Notes under the pieces: generated by a model
What the model saw: only the letters and a program-made list of their open reading frames with translations
What the model was told of the DNA's origin: nothing
Databases searched by the model: none
Shown: piece by piece, positions 8,867-16,383 of the stretch
How positions within the stretch are numbered: position 1 is the first letter of the stretch
Layout: the number at the start of each line of letters is the position of its first letter
Made by a program: the position numbers and the translations under genes
Assembly: GCA_021791695.1 (NCBI GenBank)
Contig: JAJYWC010000015.1
Location: 1-42,363, forward strand
DNA from: an archaeon
GTDB lineage: Archaea > Thermoproteota > Nitrososphaeria > Nitrososphaerales > Gagatemarchaeaceae
DNA: 42,363 nt
Reading direction: 5' to 3'

Positions 8867-9544
8867 TTATTCTTCTTCTTCGACTATGTCGGACTCGAGG
8901 AGCTTCGTCTCGAAGTCGTCTATGGTGTACTTCATGGGCTGCTCTCCTGTGAGCTGGGCCCCGTGGGTCAGGGTGGCCCTCGCGAGGAGCCAGAATATGG
9001 CCGCCAGCGCCTTCCTACCCCTGTTGTTGCCAGGAATCACCAGGTCGACATCGTCGGTGACGTTGTCTGTGTCGCAGATCGCGATGACCGGTATGCCCAT
9101 CTTCCCAGCCTCGACGATGGCCTGGGTGTCGGACGCGGGGTCGGCCACGACCACGAGCTCGGCGTCGATGTGGCCAGGGTAGAGAGGGTTCGTGAAGGTC
9201 CCGGGCATGAACCTGCCGGTGACGGCTATCGCACCCGTGAGCTCACAGAACTTCTCGACAGGAACCCGACCGTAGTCCTTGCTTGCGTACACCACGGTGT
9301 TCGGGGCCCCCACAAAGGCGATGAACTTGCCAGCTATGTCTATGCGCTGCAGAGTCTTTGAATAATCGATGATGTGCAGTCCGTCCGGCCTCGGGCGGGT
9401 CGTGAACTGGTCCATAGTCTTGGTCCTGACCTGCGTCCCGATTCTGATCCCTGTTGCGAGCAGAGCTTTCTCGGAGAGCTGCGGGATAACCATCTTCTCT
9501 TCAGACCCGGCCTCGTCATCTTCACGTTCTGCCAACTTGCTTAT
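8867..9544 (-). CDS. rps2: Small subunit ribosomal protein uS2
   Basis: Archaeal uS2: GIRIGTQVRTKTMDQF, IDYSKTLQRID, FTNPLYPGHIDAELVVVADP and the IPVIAICDTDN region. The acidic tail ends in EEEE. The only conventional in-frame start is TTG 9535 (LAEREDDEAG), which has no Shine-Dalgarno. Three codons upstream, ATA 9544 (ATA AGC AAG TTG) has GGTGAG exactly 6 bases before it, so I place the start there, giving 225 residues. The next in-frame stop is a TGA a few codons further up. Family N-termini vary, so TTG 9535 remains possible. It is the first gene before the MEMO/mevalonate genes, and TTAAAT near 9600 is a TATA candidate. Confidence 0.94.
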   Translation of the reverse strand: MSKLAEREDDEAGSEEKMVIPQLSEKALLATGIRIGTQVRTKTMDQFTTRPRPDGLHIIDYSKTLQRIDIAGKFIAFVGAPNTVVYASKDYGRVPVEKFCELTGAIAVTGRFMPGTFTNPLYPGHIDAELVVVADPASDTQAIVEAGKMGIPVIAICDTDNVTDDVDLVIPGNNRGRKALAAIFWLLARATLTHGAQLTGEQPMKYTIDDFETKLLESDIVEEEE

Positions 9545-9632
9545 GCCAAACTCACCAATTCACTGTTTCTAGCCTTTCCCCCTGCCCGATGAACGTCATT
9601 TAAGCGTGTCGAGTTCGCATCCACCGGTTCCA

Positions 9633-10871
9633 TCACGCCTTTGCCAGCCAGGAGGGGTCCAGCGTCCCGTCGAGAGTCTCCGAGAGCCGTATCAGCTCGT
9701 TCAGTTTCGCGGTCCGCTCCCCTCCCACCACGCCGCACTTGATCATGGCGCATCCGAAGCCTACCGCGAAGTGCGCCAGCTGTGCTCCTTCATTGTCGCC
9801 CGAACGGTGCGACGCGGCGACGACCTGTCCGTCATCCACCGCCATCCTGGAGAAGCTCCTAGCCTCGCCGAGGGTACCTATCTGGTTGACCTTCATGATC
9901 ACGGCGTTGGTGCTCTTCTTCTCGATTCCCTTCTTGAGGAGCGCCACGTCGGTGGTGTAGAGGTCGTCCCCTACGATGAGGGTCCCCTTGAGGGACGCAT
10001 GGAGCGACGCGTACCCGTCGAAGTCGTCCTCCCGCAGCGGGTCCTCGATGTAGACCAGGTCGAAGCGGTCCCTCAGGTCTGAGATGAACGAAATCTGCTC
10101 TTCGCGCGACAGAGTCTTCTTCGTCGACCGGTAGTAGTAACCGGGCTTCTTGTCGTCGTAGAGGCTGTCCGCCGCCACGTCAACCCCGAACCTGATCTTC
10201 TTGCCCTTCTCGTCCTGGACCTGGGCCACGGATTCTGATACGACCTGCAGTGCCTGCTCGTCCGTGATGCCGGGGGCCCATCCTCCTTCATCCCCCTTGC
10301 CGAGAGGGTATGAGAGGGTCGTCGAGAGCTTGCTGCCGACCGTCTTGTGGACGGCGAGGTTCAGCTGGACCGCCTCAGCAGGGGTCTTCGCTCCCACAGG
10401 CACGACGAGTATCTCCTGGATGGCCGGCGAGAGGTCGCTGGCGTGCTTGCCGCCCCCCACTACGTTGCCGAGCGGGAAAGGCAGGACGGAGGCGCGAGGG
10501 TCAAGGACCCTGCAGAGAGGGATGCCCCTCGCCGCGCCCTCCGCCTCGGCCGAGGCCACGCTGACGGCGTATGCGAGCGAGCCTCCGATGCGCGAATAGT
10601 TGGGCGTGCCGTCTATTTCCCTCAGTAGGTGGGCGAGCCCGTCGATGTCAGAAGCGTCGTGGCCGATAATCCTGTGCTTGAAATCCTTGAACTGCGAGAG
10701 GGTCTTCTCTGGGCTGTCGGAAACGAAAGGCTGCGCCTCGTTGGAACCCCTGCTCGCCCCCGACGGAGAGAGAGCCCTGCCCATCCTGCCTTCGACGTAG
10801 ACGTCGGCCTCTATCCCGGGGTCGCCGCGCCCATTCAGGCAGACCCTGAGCCGCACGTCTTCGATCCGCAA
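9633..10871 (-). CDS. eno: Enolase (phosphopyruvate hydratase)
   Basis: 412 residues, typical length. Converts 2-phosphoglycerate to phosphoenolpyruvate. LPFPLGNVVGGGKHA, DEGGWAP, the metal ligand loops FDLVYIEDPLREDD and IVGDDLYTTD, the catalytic-lysine segment MKVNQIGTL and SHRSGDNEGAQLAHFAVG are all present. The usual SGETED in the last motif reads SGDNEG, a mild variant. The start is TTG 10871, 7 bases after the rpoN stop. In many archaea rpoK lies between rpoN and eno; it is absent here. Confidence 0.95.
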   Translation of the reverse strand: MRIEDVRLRVCLNGRGDPGIEADVYVEGRMGRALSPSGASRGSNEAQPFVSDSPEKTLSQFKDFKHRIIGHDASDIDGLAHLLREIDGTPNYSRIGGSLAYAVSVASAEAEGAARGIPLCRVLDPRASVLPFPLGNVVGGGKHASDLSPAIQEILVVPVGAKTPAEAVQLNLAVHKTVGSKLSTTLSYPLGKGDEGGWAPGITDEQALQVVSESVAQVQDEKGKKIRFGVDVAADSLYDDKKPGYYYRSTKKTLSREEQISFISDLRDRFDLVYIEDPLREDDFDGYASLHASLKGTLIVGDDLYTTDVALLKKGIEKKSTNAVIMKVNQIGTLGEARSFSRMAVDDGQVVAASHRSGDNEGAQLAHFAVGFGCAMIKCGVVGGERTAKLNELIRLSETLDGTLDPSWLAKA

Positions 10872-10878
10872 GCTGACG

Positions 10879-11091
10879 TCAGGTTCCTGGGTTCTTCTGA
10901 GAGTAGTATGGTAGGACCTGGTCGATGAGGTCGACTGAGGTTATCATCATCCTTCTGCAGCAGTACCTGGTGACCTGCAGGTCGTCGAGCGCCTTCGCCG
11001 GGTCTTCCCCGCTCTGGACCTTGGCCTTGAACTCCTCGAACTTGTCGCCGATGAGCTTACCGCACGTGAAGCATCTTACTGGGACTAGCAA
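10879..11091 (-). CDS. rpoN: DNA-directed RNA polymerase subunit N (Rpo10)
   Basis: 70-residue zinc-binding subunit that sits with D, L and P in the polymerase assembly platform. The motif CFTCGK at residues 7-12 and RYCCRRM near 45 supply the zinc-binding cysteines (CxxC...CC). The start TTG 11091 (MLVPVRCF) aligns with the family start MIIPVRCF. GGTGAG, formed by the end of rps9, lies 4 bases before it. The residue after the second cysteine pair, [13 protein letters not shown], follows the family. Confidence 0.96.
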   Translation of the reverse strand: MLVPVRCFTCGKLIGDKFEEFKAKVQSGEDPAKALDDLQVTRYCCRRMMITSVDLIDQVLPYYSQKNPGT

Positions 11092-11096
11092 TCAAC

Positions 11097-11519
11097 TCAC
11101 CGGTAACTCTTCTGTCTCCTTCTTCTCGCGCCAGGACCGCCGAACTTCTTTGGCTCGGTCTGCCTCGGGTCTCCGGATAGGAGGTACTTGCTGAACGCAG
11201 TTATCTTGTCTCTGAGCTCCGCGCCCTTCACCTGGTCGACGTAGGCCCTCGCGAGTGACATGGCCACGGCGTCCGCCTGGCTCATGAAACCACCCCCGGC
11301 GACGCTGACATCGACGTCGTACTTTTCGCGCAGGTCACCGACTATTGCGACGGGAGAGAGCATGTGTAGTCTCGCCACTTCGGGCTCCCATATCTCGAGT
11401 GGGATGCCGTTGACCCTTATCCTGCCCTGACCTGCGTGGATGGCGGCAGTGGCCCTTGACGTCTTGCGTGCGCCCGGATAGAGCTTCGGCTTGCCGCGCT
11501 GTTTTGACTGGGATACCAT
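11097..11519 (-). CDS. rps9: Small subunit ribosomal protein uS9
   Basis: 140 residues from ATG 11519; the open frame running up to 11906 is a shadow of rpl13. RKTSRATAAIHAGQGRIRVN and VAGGGFMSQADAVAMSLARA are conserved. The basic tail ARRRRQKSYR reaches the ribosomal P site. It follows rpl13 after 2 bases and precedes rpoN, the standard archaeal order. Confidence 0.97.
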   Translation of the reverse strand: MVSQSKQRGKPKLYPGARKTSRATAAIHAGQGRIRVNGIPLEIWEPEVARLHMLSPVAIVGDLREKYDVDVSVAGGGFMSQADAVAMSLARAYVDQVKGAELRDKITAFSKYLLSGDPRQTEPKKFGGPGARRRRQKSYR

Positions 11520-11521
11520 CT

Positions 11522-11965
11522 CTAACCGCTCCAACCTATGTTCTTCGAGATCTCTGCGATCGTCGTGTACTGCGGGACGGGCCTTCGGGCCTTGGCGTCC
11601 TCGAAGGTGCTCGCCTTCACGTCGGCGTACTTCTCGGGGACACCCATGTACACTCTCAGCCTGCCCATGGCGTCCTTGCCCTTGCTCTTGGTCTTGGGTA
11701 CCATGCCGCGGACCATCCTCCTCAGGATGTTGTCGGGCCTGCGCGGGTGTATCGGGCCGTAAATCGGGTTGACGTGACTGTAGACCTCGAGCCTGGCCTG
11801 CCACTGCCTGAAGACGCTGTCGCTCCTGCCGGAGACCAGGGCTTTCTCGGCGTTCAGCACGACTATCCTCTTGCCGGAGAGAAGCTCCTTTGCCACTATC
11901 GAGCACAGACGCCCGGCTATCGCCTCGGAGGCGTCGACGTAAACCGTCTTATCTTCACTTGACAA
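11522..11965 (-). CDS. rpl13: Large subunit ribosomal protein uL13
   Basis: About 147 residues. VYVDASEAIAGRLCSIVAK, KRIVVLNAEKALVSG and HPRRPDNILRRMVRGMVP are characteristic. Two TTG codons compete. TTG 11965 (LSSEDKTVYVDA) has GGAG six bases upstream and gives the normal archaeal length. TTG 12001 would add 12 residues (STGIRRGVEYC) lying inside rpl18e. I prefer 11965, which overlaps the 3' end of eL18 by 11 bases. Confidence 0.95.
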   Translation of the reverse strand: MSSEDKTVYVDASEAIAGRLCSIVAKELLSGKRIVVLNAEKALVSGRSDSVFRQWQARLEVYSHVNPIYGPIHPRRPDNILRRMVRGMVPKTKSKGKDAMGRLRVYMGVPEKYADVKASTFEDAKARRPVPQYTTIAEISKNIGWSG

Positions 11966-12305
11966 GCAGTACTCCACTCCCCTTCGGATACCTGTCGACA
12001 AACTCCTGTATCTCCAGCGCTTCTCCTCCCGCTGACTCTATCTTGTTCCTGGCTGACTCGGAGAACGAGAACGCTCCGACTATCAGCTTCCTGTCGAGAG
12101 GACCGGTCCCGAGCACCTTGCCGGGGACGAACATTGGGCTCTTTCCATCGCCTATGCGCGCGAGACGTGAGATGTTGACTATCGTCTCCGTGGACTTGGG
12201 CGCGCTGAGCGCCTGTGCTGCGTCCCTCCAGATCGCGAGGCCTTCCTTCCTCGCCTTCCTCTCCAGCATTACTGCCTGGCTGCGTATGACTTTGTTGGAC
12301 TTCAT
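11955..12305 (-). CDS. rpl18e: Large subunit ribosomal protein eL18
   Basis: 116 residues, archaeal/eukaryotic only. WRDAAQALSAPKSTETIVN, VPGKVLGTGPLDRKLIVGAF and the tail YPKGSGVLLVK are conserved. ATG 12305 overlaps the rpoD stop as ATGA, so translation is coupled to the polymerase subunit gene. Confidence 0.96.
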   Translation of the reverse strand: MKSNKVIRSQAVMLERKARKEGLAIWRDAAQALSAPKSTETIVNISRLARIGDGKSPMFVPGKVLGTGPLDRKLIVGAFSFSESARNKIESAGGEALEIQEFVDRYPKGSGVLLVK

Positions 12306-12955
12306 GCCGTCTTTGCCTCTATCTCCTTGTGAAGTTCTTGGAACTTCTCTTCGATCTTCTCAATCGCCCTGGTGACTATCTCCTTGGCGGGCATGGAACC
12401 CGAGCTCTCGACCTTGAGGATGAGCTGGCCCTCGCTCCTACCGTCCGTAAGCACCGAGATCGTCGCCGGCTGCCACTTGGCGTGCTCCTTGGCCCTTCCG
12501 AGCCGGGCGTACGCCTCCAGCTTGACAGACTGGCCCGCCGCCAGTTTGACTATCGGGATGTTCGCGCTCACCGGTCTGATGTCCCTGTCCTCGGAGACCA
12601 GGTCGCCCGAGACGACCGTCCGCGGCTTGTCGTGGACCGCTGCGTCGAGAACGATGAGGACCCTGCACTTCTGGCAGCCCAGCGGGTTGCCGCAGTCGCA
12701 CTTCTCAGGGAGGACGTATCTCTCAAGGTCCGTCTTCAGAGGGATCATGCCCAGCCTGTGCGCCAGTATCTCGTCGTACAGCACGGACGAGTTCTCAAGG
12801 ATCACAATGTCGTCGATTGCCATCGCGGGAACCTCGGAGATGCAGAAGCGCCGGATCGCGTTCGCGTAACTGCGGTCCACACCCTCTAGTTGTAACGTAA
12901 CTTTCTCATCGCTCTCCTCGAGCACTTTGACCTTAGGTGCGACCAAAATTAACAA
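12302..12955 (-). CDS. rpoD: DNA-directed RNA polymerase subunit D (Rpo3)
   Basis: 217 residues. Archaeal counterpart of alpha/Rpb3, which dimerises with subunit L. YANAIRRFCISEVPAMAIDDIVI and DEILAHRLGMIPLKTD form the dimerisation domain. KCDCGNPLGCQKC gives a C-x-C-x5-C-x2-C zinc loop like that of Rpb3. The extra 4Fe-4S domain found in some archaea is not seen. Starts are TTG 12955 or TTG 12946. The second lies about 26 bases from a weak TATA-like TTAGT and would be leaderless. It heads the long minus run; uS11, normally directly upstream, is separated here by an inserted divergent gene. Confidence 0.95.
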   Translation of the reverse strand: MLILVAPKVKVLEESDEKVTLQLEGVDRSYANAIRRFCISEVPAMAIDDIVILENSSVLYDEILAHRLGMIPLKTDLERYVLPEKCDCGNPLGCQKCRVLIVLDAAVHDKPRTVVSGDLVSEDRDIRPVSANIPIVKLAAGQSVKLEAYARLGRAKEHAKWQPATISVLTDGRSEGQLILKVESSGSMPAKEIVTRAIEKIEEKFQELHKEIEAKTA

Positions 12956-13060
12956 CGACTCCGGCGGACTAAGGTTTGACGAGGGTTGTTGTGGGGTTTA
13001 AAAGCATTCACGCTCAGAAAGACCGAGCCTCAGGGTTCTCAACAATGGGAATCGTCTCCC

Positions 13061-13714
13061 ATGCTTATGAGGTCGTCCGCCGAGCAAAGGCCGATCGAAT
13101 TGGGCTCACTCTCACAGGCAAAGACCCTGGGGGCCATCGGATCCGTTCTTACGCTTCTTGTCCTGGTTCCGGCTGTGGGATGAATCCTCGGAATCGCAGG
13201 GTTCGTCCTGATCCTCGTAGCGATAAACAACATAGCGCAAGCCTTCTCGGACAGGGCCATCGTCAACGACATGCTCATCGGCGTGGTACTGGCGATTGCC
13301 GGTGTAATCACCGGGACCGTCGTGATAGTCGGGAGCACCTTCAGATTCATGGGGATGAACTTCATGAGCATCGCAGGAAACGACTACACGTTCAACCCGT
13401 CGACTGTACCCTCCGGCGACTGGGTCGGCCTCGTCGGCGGGATATTGGCCGGACTGGTGCTGGTCTGGGCGATGTTGTTGGCGTCCGCGGTCTTCGTACG
13501 AAGGAGCTACAACGAGATAAGCGCCGACCTCAAAATCCCGATGTTCAGAACGGCCGGCCTGCTCTACCTTGTGGGAGCCGCGACCACAATAATTCTTGTG
13601 GGATTCTTGCTCCTGCTCGTAGCGCAGATACTCCTCGCCGTGGCTTTCTTCTCGATGCAGGAAAGCGCGCCAGCCGAGGCTCCGCAGCCAGCACCTGTCG
13701 CGCCCGGCCTGTGA
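13061..13714 (+). pseudogene. DUF996 family membrane protein gene interrupted by in-frame TGA
   Basis: The frame from ATG 13061 reads GSLSQAKTLGAIGSVLTLL...VPAVG, then TGA at 13181-13183. It continues in the same frame as ILGIAGFVLILVAINNIAQ, AFSDRAIVNDM and so on to 13714, about 217 codons in all. The two halves together match the DUF996 pattern of archaeal four-helix membrane proteins, which have Trp at the stop position (PxxGWxLGI). The C-terminal half has helices near DMLIGVVLAIAG, LVGGILAGLVLVWAML and YLVGAATTIILVGFLLLL, and a Pro/Ala-rich tail. A single TGG-to-TGA change explains the break. A shorter product from ATG 13271 is possible. TTTAAAAG at 12997-13004 is a TATA candidate. Function unknown. 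Confidence 0.75.
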
Positions 13715-13744
13715 ACGTGTACGGCTGTGGCGGCTTGCTGAGGG

Positions 13745-14149
13745 TTACGCCCTTCTTCCTCTGCGTCCGCCCTTCTTCCTCGTGGTGTCGTGCGGGATGG
13801 GGGTGGCGTCCTCGATGCGGCCGATCCTAAAGCCTGACCTAGCGATGGCCCTTATCGCGGCCTGTGCGCCCGGCCCGGGAGTCCTAGGTCCCGTCCCTCC
13901 GACGGCTCTGACCTTGATGTGGACCGCGGTTATGCCCTTGGTCTTGGCCACGTCCGAAGCCGCCGAAGCAGAGCGCATAGCCGCATAAGGCGAGGCCTCG
14001 AACCGGTCAGCCTTGACGTGTCTTCCTCCCGAGGAGAAGGCGATCGTCTCGGCGCCAGTCAGGTCGGTGATGTGGACGATGGTGTTGTTGTAGGAGGAAT
14101 AGACGTGCACGACCGCCCACTTGTCCTTAAGAGACTCTTCTTCAGACAA
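13745..14149 (-). CDS. rps11: Small subunit ribosomal protein uS11
   Basis: 134 residues. [35 protein letters not shown] and [17 protein letters not shown] are conserved, as is the tail [19 protein letters not shown]. The start is TTG 14149 ([11 protein letters not shown]), 7 bases after the rps4 stop. It is last in the uS13-uS4-uS11 transcript; rpoD would normally follow. Confidence 0.97.
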   Translation of the reverse strand: MSEEESLKDKWAVVHVYSSYNNTIVHITDLTGAETIAFSSGGRHVKADRFEASPYAAMRSASAASDVAKTKGITAVHIKVRAVGGTGPRTPGPGAQAAIRAIARSGFRIGRIEDATPIPHDTTRKKGGRRGRRA

Positions 14150-14156
14150 TCACAAA

Positions 14157-14720
14157 TCACTGGGCCTGCGGCGCCTCTGGCGCCTGATCGGGTGCTGCCT
14201 GCTCGGCGGGCGCCGGTTGCTTCGGTTCGGGCGCCTTGGGGGTGCCTATGCCGCCGGTGAGCTGGATGTGCTTCTCCTCGTCAGACGTCACCTGGTAACC
14301 TGGTACCGTGACCACGCGGTCACCGATCTTCACGTGCCTGTGTACTATGAGCTGTCTGGCCTGGAGAGGCGATACCGCGCTGCCTCTCTTGTAGACGATA
14401 GTCTGCAGCCTGCGGCTGAGCATGTCCTCGATGCTCAGGTTGAGCACGTCGTCGAGTATGACGCCCTCGGCCACCAGTCCCTTCCGCTGAAGACTGTCGA
14501 GAAGCTTCTTCTCTTCGCGGCCGCGGACCACCGCCGACGCGGCGAGAAGGTGGCGGGCCTGCTTGCGTATCGAGCTCAGGGCCGTCTGGGCCTTCCAGAG
14601 CTCGCGCTTGTTCCTCAGGCCATAGTTGCCGAGAAGATACAGCTCCTGCGCGAGCTGGTCGCTCCTCCAGGGGCTCCTGGGCTTTGAGTAGGTCCTGCGT
14701 GGTCTGCGAGGGTCTCCCAT
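14157..14720 (-). CDS. rps4: Small subunit ribosomal protein uS4
   Basis: 187 residues from ATG 14720. The archaeal N-terminus GDPRRPRRTYSKPRSPW, LGNYGLRNKRELW and the S4 RNA-binding domain (SRRLQTIVYKRG, ARQLIVHRHVKIG, PGYQV) are present. The last 30 or so residues are Pro/Ala/Gln-rich and probably disordered, a lineage-specific tail. Confidence 0.97.
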   Translation of the reverse strand: MGDPRRPRRTYSKPRSPWRSDQLAQELYLLGNYGLRNKRELWKAQTALSSIRKQARHLLAASAVVRGREEKKLLDSLQRKGLVAEGVILDDVLNLSIEDMLSRRLQTIVYKRGSAVSPLQARQLIVHRHVKIGDRVVTVPGYQVTSDEEKHIQLTGGIGTPKAPEPKQPAPAEQAAPDQAPEAPQAQ

Positions 14721-14729
14721 TGGCTACGC

Positions 14730-15221
14730 CTACTTCTTCTCCTCTTCCTTGCCCTTCGCGGCAGCCGCTGCCTGCAGGGCGGACTTTCTCACGCCCACGG
14801 TCCTGCCCTTCCTGCCGGTCGTCCTCGTCCTCTGACCCCTCACCTTCAGGCCCAGCGAATATCTGATGCCCCTCCAGCTCTGCACCGTCTTCTCCCTGTC
14901 GATGTCCGACTTGAGCGCAAAGTCGAGGTCGGTGCCGACGAGCTGCTTGGTCTCTCCGGTCTCAGGGTCCCTTCGCCTGTTCAACGCCCACTGCGGCACC
15001 TTCAGCGAGGAGCCGTCGATGAGCACCCTCTCCAGCTCCTTCAGTTGTGAATCGCTCAACGTCCCGAGCCTCATCTTCGGGTCCAGGCCCAGGCTGCTGA
15101 CGATGGACTGTGCGAAGTTGTCCCCGACCCCCCTCAGGTCGGCCAGCGCCGGGACGAGCTTCTTCCTACCCTCTAGGTCCTTGCCCCTGATTCTTACCAG
15201 ATACCTGAACTCCGACGACAA
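14730..15221 (-). CDS. rps13: Small subunit ribosomal protein uS13
   Basis: 163 residues from TTG 15221 (MSSEFRYLVRIRGKDLEG). It has RGVGDNFAQSIVSSLG, WRGIRYSLGLKVRGQRT and the RTTGRKG basic motif that contacts 16S rRNA. The C-terminus extends as an Ala/Lys/Glu tail. It is first in its transcript, with a TATA-like box at 15254-15262. Confidence 0.97.
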   Translation of the reverse strand: MSSEFRYLVRIRGKDLEGRKKLVPALADLRGVGDNFAQSIVSSLGLDPKMRLGTLSDSQLKELERVLIDGSSLKVPQWALNRRRDPETGETKQLVGTDLDFALKSDIDREKTVQSWRGIRYSLGLKVRGQRTRTTGRKGRTVGVRKSALQAAAAAKGKEEEKK

Positions 15222-15253
15222 AACGAATGTGCTTGAAGAGCCCCAGACCGTCA

Positions 15254-15262
15254 GATTATAAG
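15254..15262 (-). promoter_or_regulatory. TATA-like box for the uS13-uS4-uS11 operon
   Basis: On the minus strand this reads CTTATAATC. Archaeal initiation about 26 bases downstream falls near 15232, giving a leader of roughly 10 bases before the TTG at 15221. It lies just inside the 3' end of the neighbouring regulator gene region. Confidence 0.55.
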
Positions 15263-15269
15263 AATTATC

Positions 15270-16223
15270 CTATTGCTGCTGCATACGGTGGAGCACCTCG
15301 ATGCTGTCCACCTTACCGTCGCCGTCGATGTCCGTCCCCCTGATGACGGCTGCGAAGTCACCGTGGTCATAACCTTCGAAGACCTGCTCGGCGAAGTTGG
15401 TCATGCCTATTACAGCCGCCTTTGTGGCGGCACCGCTGAGCCCGGCGGCCAGGATGCAGGCGCGCTGCTCGTTCCACGGATTCCTGACCTTGATTACGGT
15501 GGCCTCCCATTCAGAGAGATATCTCCTCCCCCTGTCATCCTCGATCGACCCCCAGAAGTTCTTGTCCGAGAACCTGACCGGCAGGTGAGAGTTGAGCTCG
15601 GAGGCCACCATGTTCGTCCTCGGGCCGCCTACCACGAGCAGGTTGGAACGCTCCAGTCTCTCGTTCTTCAGGTCCACGTCGAGCTTGACCGGGAACCTGG
15701 CGGGAAGCTTCACGAACTGACCCAGAGCGAACCCGAGCTGGACCGCGTAGTGTGCGTCACGGCCCTGGGTCCTGTTGGGGCCGTGAGGCTCCGGAGAGCC
15801 GACGACGAGCCACCCGTCCAGCTCTCCGCCCGAGATGAATTCGGAGAGGAACCTTGCGAGAGACCTCGACCTCGTCGCGGAATGCGGCCCCTCGAAAGGT
15901 TCGGCGGGTACGTCGAACTCGACGGCGTAACCATCGGTCGCAAGGGCGTACAGGTCGGCCGCTCCTCCGCGGACGACCTTGCGCCCGGTCTTGGTGACGA
16001 GGCCCGCCCTTTCCAGCTTCCGGATGTGATAGTAGACCGTCTGATGATAGACTCTGAGCTCGCGTGCGATGTGAGACGGATAGTCGGGACCGTCGGCCAG
16101 GGCACCGATTATCCTGTCCCCGACACCGGTCGCCGCCGGGAAGAACGCGTCCGGATGCTCCGAGGTCATGACCCTCTTGGCTTTCGAGCGCTCGGGGTCC
16201 AGCAAGACCCTTTCACGTCGCAT
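15270..16223 (-). CDS. HTH transcription regulator fused to an S-layer-like C-terminal domain
   Basis: 317 residues from ATG 16223. Residues about 30-95 form an ArsR-like winged helix: IIGALADGPDYPSHIARELRVY, then HQTVYYHIRKLERAGLVTKTG and a wing ending ADLYALA. The C-terminal 200 residues resemble the S-layer-associated domain of archaeal surface proteins: LVVGGPRTNMVASELNSHLP, ACILAAGLSGAATKAAV, and a final DIDGDGKVDSIEVLHRM with a calcium-loop look. No signal peptide is seen, so the S-layer-like part is probably an intracellular sensor or dimer module. The gene is divergent from glmS. Its own TATA (TTTAATAAT, near 16250) lies between the arms of a perfect inverted repeat, suggesting autoregulation. 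Ligand unknown. Confidence 0.8.
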   Translation of the reverse strand: MRRERVLLDPERSKAKRVMTSEHPDAFFPAATGVGDRIIGALADGPDYPSHIARELRVYHQTVYYHIRKLERAGLVTKTGRKVVRGGAADLYALATDGYAVEFDVPAEPFEGPHSATRSRSLARFLSEFISGGELDGWLVVGSPEPHGPNRTQGRDAHYAVQLGFALGQFVKLPARFPVKLDVDLKNERLERSNLLVVGGPRTNMVASELNSHLPVRFSDKNFWGSIEDDRGRRYLSEWEATVIKVRNPWNEQRACILAAGLSGAATKAAVIGMTNFAEQVFEGYDHGDFAAVIRGTDIDGDGKVDSIEVLHRMQQQ

Positions 16224-16238
16224 GGTTCTCAGCGGGGG

Positions 16239-16270
16239 ACTACCATTATTAAACGATTATGCATGGTAGT
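16239..16270. promoter_or_regulatory. Inverted repeat over the regulator's TATA box (candidate operator)
   Basis: ACTACCAT at 16239-16246 is matched exactly by ATGGTAGT at 16263-16270 with a 16-base spacer. The spacer holds the minus-strand TATA-like TTTAATAAT, about 26 bases before ATG 16223. A dimeric regulator bound here would block TBP on the regulator's own promoter. Confidence 0.6.
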
Positions 16271-16309
16271 CTCCCGTTTGCGCAGACGACCTCGGCGAAG
16301 GGGTCGACC

Positions 16310-16329
16310 ATGCAAACTCAGGTTTGCAT
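16310..16329. promoter_or_regulatory. Perfect palindrome upstream of glmS (candidate operator)
   Basis: Arms ATGCAAAC (16310-16317) and GTTTGCAT (16322-16329) flank TCAG. It ends about 24 bases before the glmS TATA-like box, a position typical of archaeal activator or repressor sites. The flanking CCATGCA resembles the TGCATGG at 16260-16266, so the same protein may bind both sites. Confidence 0.6.
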
Positions 16330-16352
16330 TGCGTGAACGCGCCGTGGCGGAG

Positions 16353-16360
16353 CTTATTAT
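16353..16360 (+). promoter_or_regulatory. TATA-like box of glmS
   Basis: CTTATTAT is centred about 27 bases before ATG 16384, which predicts a leaderless mRNA beginning at or next to the start codon. Confidence 0.6.
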
Positions 16361-16383
16361 CAGCCCGGGGACTCGCAGGCTCA

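Noticed and set aside
12976-13830. 284-codon plus-strand open frame across the DUF996 gene and uS11
   Set aside because: It is in a different frame from the recognisable DUF996 sequence, is Arg/Gly/Cys-rich, and runs antisense into rps11.
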